From assembly GCA_028684915.1 (NCBI GenBank), contig JAQUEZ010000001.1, forward strand, positions 1 to 64,000: a DNA stretch of 64,000 nt, written 5' to 3'. The position numbers were made by a program, and so were the translations under genes. The notes beneath the pieces were generated by a model, which worked only from the letters and a program-made list of their open reading frames with translations, did no database searches and was not told where the DNA came from. The DNA comes from Desulfobulbus sp. (lineage in GTDB: Bacteria > Desulfobacterota > Desulfobulbia > Desulfobulbales > Desulfobulbaceae). Below are positions 56,301 to 64,000 of the stretch, in pieces (within the stretch, counting starts at the first letter, position 1; each line of letters begins with the position of its first letter).

Positions 56301-56662
56301 AAATCCGGGGCATAAAGCAAATTGTGGACTTTACGGACCTTACCGCCCCGTTTATAGATCGAGCTGATTTCGGCGCTGAGGATAAAGCGAACCCGCTCCG
56401 ATGCAATGGCCGGTTGCAGGCCCGGCGGTAGAAATGTGCTGAAATCACAGCCACAATCGGGCTTAAGGGAAAAAAGGCCGGGCTCTGCTGGCTGCAGCCA
56501 CTGGTGGAGATGGGCAAACCAGGCCGGATGGGTGAAATCACCGGTCCCCACCACGTCTATCCCCTTGACCGCAGCCCAGGCCGCCAAACCGAACAGATTG
56601 CTGGCCTTACTGGTTGCCCGGGAGTAGTGAGAGTGGATATGGAGATCGGCAATATAACGCAT
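53372..56662 (-). CDS. EndoQ-like PHP nuclease fused to UvrD/PcrA-type helicase
   Basis: A 1096-residue fusion. Residues 1 to about 270 form a PHP phosphoesterase with ADLHIHSHYSRA, GTGDFTHP, SAEIS, KVHNLL, PAHIWTPW and SNSDCHSP, the full metal-ligand set. A zinc-knuckle region (about 278-312) has CDGHRKCGVC and CPSCGK. This order is that of endonuclease Q, which nicks 5' of deaminated bases. After a basic linker with QGSLFG near 434, a superfamily 1 helicase (about 470-1070) has GPGTGKTH, TFTNKAAAEV, VDEFQDVNQ, GDPDQAIYGFRG, CNYRSG, TLHAAKGLEF and VGITRA. The C-terminus QLSLFS is a beta-clamp-type motif. The ATG overlaps the nadD stop (TGATG); a TTG one codon earlier is unlikely. Confidence 0.93.
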   Translation of the reverse strand: MRYIADLHIHSHYSRATSKASNLFGLAAWAAVKGIDVVGTGDFTHPAWFAHLHQWLQPAEPGLFSLKPDCGCDFSTFLPPGLQPAIASERVRFILSAEISSIYKRGGKVRKVHNLLYAPDFDAVRRINATLATLGNISSDGRPILGLDSRDLLEILLEKAPGGFLVPAHIWTPWFSLFGSKSGFDRIEDCFGDLSDHIFALETGLSSDPGMNRLISALDRFTLISNSDCHSPSKLGREANIFTTEMSFSGIREGLRHPRSAAGEQAFAATVEFYPEEGKYHCDGHRKCGVCLEPVETRKLDGLCPSCGKPLTIGVLYRVMELADRTEPRHPQGSPAVHSLIPLQEIVGELLDCGPATKRATEGYSRLITLFGSEFALLLDAPLAEINAKAGPLMAEAIDRVRTNRVIRQAGYDGEFGVIRVFDEGERASLSGQGSLFGLGKSRTRKKKAQQLPLTTKEATSRSLVNVSPKLLNSAQEQAVVSTARIIVVQAGPGTGKTHTLVSRVERVARETGGPCTVITFTNKAAAEVRERLAKENETGNSIMVATFHGYCLHHLRQTQPGLRVIGPEERLLLLEELFPSWRREEQQSLMETLTTYSRSGLVPPSEQLTLYRQNLSAQNLIDLDCLVPEVLELMRAQGEPAQRMCRATGHLFVDEFQDVNQAQYQLVAYLAGQQASVFAIGDPDQAIYGFRGSDPRWFQQFITEFQPDCHQLVCNYRSGATIIRAAEAVIGRNPHPFPVAPMEAKAAFPGNMYSVVCANPEQEAIRIADQIEVQIGGTSHRALERFDATSQALASLRDIGILYRTSRQALTISRVLSQRGIPFQLVDLEAYYTKGVCRPFYAWMLLLSGLAEPQHLLWLLGEEKKLGRVLPPEVPGLLKQCFREQQHPQAAVQFMQALAETSLDPLHQLYKVLVGAGPDHPLAKFFETLITYYQLDAEEENLQRLREEGGCQYQSLPALARHLLRFSDSVLYDNRAEAVTLSTLHAAKGLEFSLVFIAGVEEGLLPLAPRQRLSLEQVQAQLEEERRLFFVGITRAVSTLYLSWCRKRALYGGPPEDRQPSSFVAELPPDALTPPPAIQEIRKRQTKHRQLSLFS

Positions 56663-57336
56663 CAAGGCTCCTGCCAGCCGTAAAGGTGGTGCTGCCGGAT
56701 ATAATCAAACACTGCCGGGGGGAGCATGGATGGCACCTCACCCCGGGCCAGGCACTCCCGCACCAGAGAGGAGGACACCGGTAGTTCAAGATCATCAAGA
56801 TAGCGTACCATTCGTCCCTGGTGATTACACCACAACCCCAGTTGGGCATCAAAACGAAAGCTGGGATCCAGGGACTGAAGGATCGGACCGATGGCCTCGG
56901 AAGCCAGAGTATCCCGATACACAACGATCAAATTCACCCGTGCGAGCAAATCATTTGCCCGATACCAGTTGGGTAAATCCACCAGGGAATCCCCACCGAT
57001 AATAAAGGAATACGCACAATCAGGCCTCGTTTTTTGCAAGGCCTCCACCGTCTGCACCGTATAGGAGGGGAACGGCAGGTCCGCTTCAAGACAGGAGCAG
57101 CTCATTCGCGCCCCTTCCCCGGTGTCGGCCAGAGCCGCCTCGATCATGGCAACCCGATCAGCAAAGGAAACCCTTGGCCGCCACTTATGCGGCGGTTGCG
57201 GTGCCGGAATGAACAGCACCTGGTCCAGGCGACAGTGGTTGAGCACATGTCGCGCCAGTTCCAGATGCCCCTGGTGGACCGGATCAAAGGTACCGCCGAA
57301 CAGACCGACGGCAGAATGTCGGGAACAGCCATTCAC
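56662..57336 (-). CDS. nadD: Nicotinate-nucleotide adenylyltransferase
   Basis: A 224-residue nucleotidyltransferase that converts nicotinate mononucleotide to deamido-NAD. The adenylyl-binding motif GLFGGTFDPVHQGHLELA is at about 11-28 and the second motif SSSLVRECLARGE near 187-200. It starts 2 bp after proA, with AGGTGA as ribosome site, and its stop overlaps the next gene's ATG by one base. The proA-nadD pairing is common in bacteria. Confidence 0.96.
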   Translation of the reverse strand: MNGCSRHSAVGLFGGTFDPVHQGHLELARHVLNHCRLDQVLFIPAPQPPHKWRPRVSFADRVAMIEAALADTGEGARMSCSCLEADLPFPSYTVQTVEALQKTRPDCAYSFIIGGDSLVDLPNWYRANDLLARVNLIVVYRDTLASEAIGPILQSLDPSFRFDAQLGLWCNHQGRMVRYLDDLELPVSSSLVRECLARGEVPSMLPPAVFDYIRQHHLYGWQEP

Positions 57337-57338
57337 CT

Positions 57339-58607
57339 TTAGGCGCGGGTCTCTCCTGTACCGTAGACGATGAACTTCCGGGTGGTCAGCTCTTTGAGTC
57401 CCATAGGACCATAGGCATGGAGTTTGGTGGTGGAAATACCGATCTCAGCCCCCAGGCCAAACTGTCCGCCGTCGTTGAAGCGGGTGGATGCATTGACCAT
57501 GACCGCCGAGGCATCAACTTCACGCAGGAAACGCTGGCTCCGTTCATAGGAACGGGTAAGAATGATCTCGGTATGTCTAGAACCGTAGCAGTCGATGTAA
57601 TCCATGGCCTCCTCTAAATCGGCCACCACCTTGACCACCAGGGCCAGATCAAGAAATTCCGTTCCCCAATCGTCCTCGCCAGCCGGCTCCATCATATCGC
57701 CGGAAAGCAGGCAGCTGCTGTGGCAACCGAGCATACGCACTTTTTCCGCCTGTAGCGCCTGGGCCATCTTGGGCAGGAACTCGGCGGCAATCTCCCGGTG
57801 GACCAAAACACCTTCCAGGGCGTTGCACACGCCTGGCCGCTGCACCTTGGCATTGAGGATGATGCGGATAGCCATTTCCTGATCGGCATCCTCATCGACA
57901 AAACAGTGGCACACACCCTTATAATGTTTGAGCACAGGGATGCGCGATTTCTGGGTCACCGCCCGGATCAGCCCTTCGCCGCCACGGGGAATAACCAGAT
58001 CGATGTACTCTTCCTGGGTCAGCAAACAATCAATGCCTTCGCGCTCAGTAAAGGAGAGCACCTGAACAATGGCTGGATTGACAGCATGCTTGGCCAGCAC
58101 CTCTTGCAGCACCTTGGCTAAGGCAAGATTGGAATGGATGGCCTCGGAACCGCCGCGGAGGATCACCGCATTTCCCGCCTTGAGGCAGAGTGCGGCGGAA
58201 TCGATGGTCACGTTAGGCCGGGACTCATAAATCATGAGGATAACCCCCAAGGGTACCCGCATCCGACCAACGGTGATACCGCTGGGCCGGTTACGCATCT
58301 CGCCCACCTCACCCACCGGATCCTCTAGGGCCGCAACTTCACGTAGCCCCTGGACCATGTCGTTGATCCCCTTTTCGGTGATCTGCAGCCGGTTAAGCAT
58401 GGCCGAAGAGAGTCCTTTACCCTCACCCGCCGCCATATCTTTACCGTTTTCAGCGATAATATACTGCTGCTGGGCCAAGAGGGCCTCGCCGACTTCGAGC
58501 AGGATGGTATTTTTGAGTGCTGTCGGCATGGCGCCGATGCTGCGACTAGCGGCCTTGGCCTTTTTGACCATCTCAAGAACTGTTGCTTCAATCTGTGCTC
58601 GATCCAT
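57339..58607 (-). CDS. proA: Glutamate-5-semialdehyde dehydrogenase
   Basis: A 422-residue enzyme that reduces glutamyl-5-phosphate to the semialdehyde in proline synthesis. Family features: NRPSGITVGRMRVPLGVILMIYESRPN near 105-130, GNAVILRGGSEA near 147, the catalytic Cys in GVCNALEGVLVH near 257, and the conserved end NASTRFNDGGQFGLGAEIGIST. Strong AGGAGG ribosome site. Between it and proB lie 230 bp containing a repeat copy, so the proB-proA spacing is unusually wide. Confidence 0.97.
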   Translation of the reverse strand: MDRAQIEATVLEMVKKAKAASRSIGAMPTALKNTILLEVGEALLAQQQYIIAENGKDMAAGEGKGLSSAMLNRLQITEKGINDMVQGLREVAALEDPVGEVGEMRNRPSGITVGRMRVPLGVILMIYESRPNVTIDSAALCLKAGNAVILRGGSEAIHSNLALAKVLQEVLAKHAVNPAIVQVLSFTEREGIDCLLTQEEYIDLVIPRGGEGLIRAVTQKSRIPVLKHYKGVCHCFVDEDADQEMAIRIILNAKVQRPGVCNALEGVLVHREIAAEFLPKMAQALQAEKVRMLGCHSSCLLSGDMMEPAGEDDWGTEFLDLALVVKVVADLEEAMDYIDCYGSRHTEIILTRSYERSQRFLREVDASAVMVNASTRFNDGGQFGLGAEIGISTTKLHAYGPMGLKELTTRKFIVYGTGETRA

Positions 58608-58629
58608 TGCTGTCCTCCTTTCTCAACGT

Positions 58630-58792
58630 TGATGGCGTCGTAAAAACTTCGATCTCCTGCGTCGCAGCGTTTTTCCGGGCACTCGGCATACCTGCTATAT
58701 TCCTTCGCGCCGTAAAAAACACTCCTCCTTGTATATCTGTGTTTTTACTTAGCCATCTTTTAGAGTGTGATGGACTTTTTACGAGTCCATCA
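58630..58792 (+). repeat. Interspersed hairpin-ended repeat, copy 2 (full-length)
   Basis: About 163 bp between proB and proA. The ends form an inverted repeat, AACGTTGATGG at the left and CCATCAACGTT at the right. The right end folds as TGATGGACT-loop-AGTCCATCA. The inner sequence is shared with the copies at 247-400 and 16703-16793. No coding capacity, so it behaves like a MITE or REP-type element. Confidence 0.8.
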
Positions 58793-58838
58793 ACGTTCGT
58801 ATCTCATCCAACCGAATTGTCCGGGGCTTGCCTTCACA

Positions 58839-61131
<2,293 letters not shown>

Positions 61132-61204
61132 CTAAACAGCGGGCACCTCACTCACCCTTGGGGGTAAGGAGATGCGGAATACCACTCCTCGTGGAGTAGT
61201 CCGC

Positions 61205-61462
61205 CTACTCGACGGGGTAAACGGAAACGCGTTTCCGATCCTTGCCAAAGGATTCGTATTTCACTTCGCCGTCAACCTTGGCAAACAGGGTGTAATCACG
61301 ACCGCAACCAACGTTGGTCCCCGGATGAATAACAGTCCCCAATTGACGAACAATAATATTGCCCGCCTTGACGACCTGGCCACCGAATCGCTTAATGCCG
61401 CGCCGCTGACCTGCACTGTCGCGGCCGTTCCGTGAACTGCCGCCCGCTTTTTTATGAGCCAT
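61205..61462 (-). CDS. rpmA: 50S ribosomal protein L27
   Basis: An 85-residue protein with the family start [16 protein letters not shown] and the segments [13 protein letters not shown] and [16 protein letters not shown]. It lies near the peptidyl transferase centre of the large subunit. The N-terminus is the mature proteobacterial type (no leader to be cut). It follows rplU by 30 bp in the same operon. Confidence 0.99.
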   Translation of the reverse strand: MAHKKAGGSSRNGRDSAGQRRGIKRFGGQVVKAGNIIVRQLGTVIHPGTNVGCGRDYTLFAKVDGEVKYESFGKDRKRVSVYPVE

Positions 61463-61492
61463 GGTATACTCTCCAGTAAATCAGTTTGTCAC

Positions 61493-61804
61493 TTATGCTG
61501 AAATCGTTTCAATGGTCAAAGCAGTGTACATCTGGCGATGTCCATTCTTGACCTGATAGCCTTTCCGACGGCGCTTTTTGAAAACGAGAACCTTTTTATG
61601 ACGGCCCTGCTCAACGATTTTGGCAACGACTTTAGCACCGTCAACAACGGGCTGACCGATTGTAATAGCCTCACCATCGACCAGCAGAAGAACGTCTGCC
61701 AACTCTACCGTGTCGCCAACTTCACCTTGAAGCTTCTCAACGCGAAGCGTATCACCGGTCTCAACCTGGTACTGCTTACCGCCGGTCCGAACTATTGCAT
61801 ACAT
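61493..61804 (-). CDS. rplU: 50S ribosomal protein L21
   Basis: A 103-residue protein: MYAIVRTGGKQYQVETGD at the start and KVLVFKKRRRKGY..NGHRQ.YT near the end, the full L21 pattern. It is the first gene of the rplU-rpmA unit. GAGGAGGAG precedes the ATG at 61804; the open frame extends eight codons further through that ribosome site and is not used. A promoter lies about 180 bp upstream. Confidence 0.99.
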   Translation of the reverse strand: MYAIVRTGGKQYQVETGDTLRVEKLQGEVGDTVELADVLLLVDGEAITIGQPVVDGAKVVAKIVEQGRHKKVLVFKKRRRKGYQVKNGHRQMYTALTIETISA

Positions 61805-62257
61805 GCGACTCCTCCTCTCTATCCTCAATATCTATAACGGCAATGAAAATATAAAAACTCGTTCAAACCCTAAGAGGGAAAACCGGGCAACAAAAAAAGA
61901 TACTGCACGGTATGTCGTCCACGTTTATTCTGCGGGAACGACAAAAATCTCGATGAAAATATTTATTCGCAGAACGTGCAATTTAACCCGATTACAGGGA
62001 TCTCTGTCAAGTGGAATATTTAGCCTTTGCCCTTTTCCCCGGAAAAACGTTCCTTGCCTCGTGCAAATCGCCCATATCCCTAGGAACACCAGGCCTGGGC
62101 CCAACCGCCACAAAGAAGGATAATTTTTATCAATCCCCCCCTTCTTTTTGTTGTCCCTGGCTGCAAAAATATATAGTGTTACAGGCAGTCAATTTCCGCC
62201 ATGCCATGCTTTTACCGCAGGGGGAAAATTTTTGAACATCAAGCCGGAGAAACAGCT
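61805..62257. other. rplU leader and divergent intergenic region
   Basis: About 450 bp between rplU and the divergent rubredoxin gene. It holds the rplU promoter at 61981-62010 and a leader RNA of roughly 170 nt. The leader could carry L21 autoregulation, known in some bacteria, but I did not recognise a defined motif. No gene seen. Confidence 0.45.
61981..62010 (-). promoter_or_regulatory. Sigma-70 promoter for rplU-rpmA
   Basis: On the minus strand TTGACA (62010-62005), 18-bp spacer, TTAAAT (61986-61981). The -35 box is perfect and the -10 box has four of six consensus bases. Confidence 0.7.
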
Positions 62258-62416
62258 ATGCAGAAAATGGAATGTCCCTGTGGATACATCTACGATCCTG
62301 AAGAAGGCGATTACGAAAATAGTATTGCCGCAGGAACAGCCTTTGCCGACCTGCCCGACGAATGGGTCTGCCCTAAATGCGGTGCCGAGAAAGACTATTT
62401 TTACGCTGTCGACTAA
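62258..62416 (+). CDS. Rubredoxin with a shortened first cysteine motif
   Basis: A 52-residue rubredoxin, a one-iron electron carrier typical of anaerobes. The second motif is normal, [13 protein letters not shown]. The first motif reads [16 protein letters not shown], with one residue between the two cysteines where most rubredoxins have two (CXXCG). The reading is direct: TGT CCC TGT GGA. The iron site may therefore be distorted, or this is a known CXCG subgroup. The start at 62258 has GGAGA 8 nt upstream; the frame is open 19 codons further without similarity. A stable hairpin follows. Confidence 0.93.
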   Translation: MQKMECPCGYIYDPEEGDYENSIAAGTAFADLPDEWVCPKCGAEKDYFYAVD

Positions 62417-62430
62417 GATCATGCCCGTCC

Positions 62431-62462
62431 GGTTACAGCTACCGAGCCTGGTGGCTGTAACC
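62431..62462 (+). terminator. Terminator-like hairpin after rubredoxin
   Basis: GGTTACAGC (62431-62439) pairs perfectly with GCTGTAACC (62454-62462), and an inner ACC/GGT extends it. It lies 14 nt after the stop. A T-rich stretch (ATAATTTTTTG) follows about 20 nt further on. Confidence 0.65.
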
Positions 62463-62685
62463 TCCCTCCTTTGCCGCCCCAAATAATTTTTTGTTGTCGA
62501 AACAAGGATCATACCATATCATGGTTTTCCCCGTAAGGTGACGTGCGGACATCACTTCGCGCTTTGTAGCCACCTGTTTTCCTGACGCACGTTTTTCTTT
62601 TTAAGCTCTTACGGACCCCTTCACCCCATTCGTCATTCCGGCAGGCAGGAACCCATCTCCCCCTTTTCTCCTCGGAGGTTTCACC

Positions 62686-63390
62686 ATGTCTTCTTTCACC
62701 CGCTCTTTTTTGGCAACGCTCTTCGCCTTATGCAGTTTTTTCCTCCTCTGCGGACCAGCATCCGCCGAGTATTACGGTGAACCCGCAAGCCTGGTCGATC
62801 AGGCTACCGTGGTCTACCGGGGATTTCTCGCCGACCCGGATATGGAGTGGTTTCGGCGCAATGCAGTCAATGCCCGAGGTATTTTCGTTGTCCCGCAGAT
62901 GCTGCGCGGTGGTTTTATTGTCGGTGGCTCCGGTGGCCGTGGTGTACTCCTGGCTCAGGACCCCGGAACCGGTAAATGGAGTTCACCTGCCTTCTATAGC
63001 ATGGGCTCCCTGTCCTTCGGCTTCCAGATCGGCGCCGACGCCTCGGAAATTATCCTCCTCATCATGACTGATCGGGGCCTCAATGCCATGCTCTCTACCG
63101 ATTTTAAGCTCGGCGCCGATGTGGCCGTGGCTGCTGGCCCGGTCGGTGTTTCCGCCAAAGCCCAGACCGCAGACATCCTTGCCTTTGGTCGATCTCAGGG
63201 ACTGTATGGTGGGGTCAGCCTTGAAGGTGCAGCCATTTCGCCCCTTGATGACTGGAATCGTCAATACTATGGAAAAGCGGTGCAGGTCTTTGATATTCTC
63301 ATTAACCTCAAGTGGACAAATCCACAGGCCGATCCCCTGCGTCACCTTCTGCCCCGGCCAGCAGCCAATGCTCAACCGATTGGCCGTTAG
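62686..63390 (+). CDS. Exported SYLF (Ysc84-like) domain protein
   Basis: A 234-residue protein with a signal peptide (about 1-27, ending ASAEYY). The mature part is a SYLF/Ysc84 domain: ARGIFVVPQMLRGGFIVGGSGGRGVLL, PAFYSMGSLSFGFQIGADASEIILLIMT and DVAVAAGPVGVSAKA. The domain binds phosphoinositide-like lipids in eukaryotes; bacterial roles are unclear, probably at the envelope. GGAGG precedes the ATG. It is followed after 40 bp by the MlaE-like gene, which hints at lipid handling. Confidence 0.92.
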   Translation: MSSFTRSFLATLFALCSFFLLCGPASAEYYGEPASLVDQATVVYRGFLADPDMEWFRRNAVNARGIFVVPQMLRGGFIVGGSGGRGVLLAQDPGTGKWSSPAFYSMGSLSFGFQIGADASEIILLIMTDRGLNAMLSTDFKLGADVAVAAGPVGVSAKAQTADILAFGRSQGLYGGVSLEGAAISPLDDWNRQYYGKAVQVFDILINLKWTNPQADPLRHLLPRPAANAQPIGR

Positions 63391-63430
63391 GCCGGTTCGC
63401 CAGGCATAAGGCCTCCTTTTGTCTCAGGAT

Positions 63431-64000
63431 ATGGCGGGCACAATGCAACCACCCCAATTCCACATCGACTGTAGTCGGCAGGGTCAGGTTTGTGTTCGTC
63501 TCAGCGGAACCTGGACTATCCATTCCGAGCCGCCTGATCCCGGGCCGATTTTGACGGCACTGAACTCCTCCGACCTCACGCTCCGTTTTCTTTCTGAGTC
63601 CCTGACAGCCTGGGATACCCGGCTGCTCATTTTTCTCAAGACCGTACTCGCCCATGCCCGCCATCTGGGGATACACGCTACCCTCGATGGACTGCCGCAT
63701 GGCGTGCAAGGACTGCTCGCCCTTGCCGAGGCTGTTCCCGAACAGCGTACTGGTGGGACTGGCCCTAAAAAGGCGGTTATCACCCGCCTTGGTAGCCAAG
63801 TGCTGACATTGCTTGCTCAATGGCAGGAAATCGCTACCTTTATCGGCGAAATCATCCTGGCCTTTGTTGCCCTTGTTACCGGAAAACGGCCTTTCAAACC
63901 CCGCGATTTTTTTGCCTTTGTCCAAAGCTGCGGTATTGAATCTCTGCCAATCGTTTCCCTGATAGCTGTCTTGGTGGGCGTGATTCTCTCCTTTGTCGGC
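63431..64000 (+). CDS. MlaE-like ABC permease with N-terminal STAS-like region (truncated by window end)
   Basis: At least 190 codons, open to the edge. The first 110 residues resemble a STAS-type region with low conservation (VCVRLSGTWTI, RLLIFLKTVLAHARHLGI). The rest begins the MlaE permease domain: LAQWQEIATFIGEIILAFVALV and then GIESLPIVSLIAVLVGVILSF, a family hallmark. Such permeases move phospholipids between inner and outer membranes with MlaF and MlaD partners, which would lie beyond the window. Start is 63431 or the ATG at 63443; neither has a strong ribosome site. Confidence 0.85.
   Translation, partial: MAGTMQPPQFHIDCSRQGQVCVRLSGTWTIHSEPPDPGPILTALNSSDLTLRFLSESLTAWDTRLLIFLKTVLAHARHLGIHATLDGLPHGVQGLLALAEAVPEQRTGGTGPKKAVITRLGSQVLTLLAQWQEIATFIGEIILAFVALVTGKRPFKPRDFFAFVQSCGIESLPIVSLIAVLVGVILSFVG

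Overview
The window looks like a chromosomal segment of a strictly anaerobic deltaproteobacterium, most plausibly a Desulfobulbales-like sulfate- or sulfur-metabolising member of Desulfobacterota. This is an inference. It rests on an hcp / small sirohaem reductase / ferredoxin operon under an HcpR-type regulator, a rubredoxin, an SPL-like radical SAM protein, an EndoQ-like PHP protein fused to a UvrD helicase, and a mixed metabolic gene set with moderately high GC. No rRNA, tRNA, CRISPR array or prophage was recognised.

Left part (1-7 kb): an aldehyde dehydrogenase whose natural start is cut off by an in-frame stop. It lies next to fragments of an iron-type alcohol dehydrogenase and of a PAS domain, so this looks like a decaying alcohol/aldehyde operon. 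Next comes the hcp, sirohaem reductase and ferredoxin operon, closed by a strong terminator and divergent from hcpR, with an FNR-like palindrome at about -41 of the hcp promoter. A PfpI-like protein follows.

Middle-left (7.5-28 kb): accessory metabolism and envelope genes. These are a porin-like protein, an MFS exporter translationally coupled to adenine deaminase, a CinA-like protein, a DUF1566 protein, an L,D-transpeptidase, a rhodanese/metallo-beta-lactamase protein with missing metal ligands, a second MFS transporter, a fused 5-oxoprolinase, a hybrid histidine kinase, an RluA-type pseudouridine synthase, a DUF2799 lipoprotein, a family 2 glycosyltransferase, an EI24 protein and a DUF202 protein.

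Type I secretion locus (28-40.4 kb): an ABC exporter with two degenerate C39-like domains, an HlyD adaptor and an unusual lipoprotein sit opposite a 1601-residue Calx-beta/RTX protein. The RTX gene contains near-identical 684-bp and 297-bp DNA repeats. The interval holds wreckage: an IS21-family remnant and two 3'-end fragments of other RTX genes. One fragment lies just upstream of the exporter and one beside the IS. The locus appears once to have held more RTX substrates.

Right part (41-64 kb): an SPL-like radical SAM protein and a glycosyltransferase; a highly structured intergenic element; RNase E/G, an M23 peptidase and LptF; the NAD(P)HX repair enzyme and a CBS protein. Then comes a long leftward gene series: rplU-rpmA-(terminator)-obg-proB-(MITE-like repeat)-proA-nadD-EndoQ/UvrD fusion-hybrid kinase-GGDEF regulator. 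The window ends with a rubredoxin, a SYLF-domain protein and a truncated MlaE-like permease. The most interesting single gene is the EndoQ-UvrD fusion. It carries a complete PHP nuclease site, a zinc knuckle, all helicase motifs and a C-terminal beta-clamp-type motif, which suggests a one-polypeptide repair machine for deaminated bases. A roughly 160-bp repeat with a terminal hairpin occurs three times.
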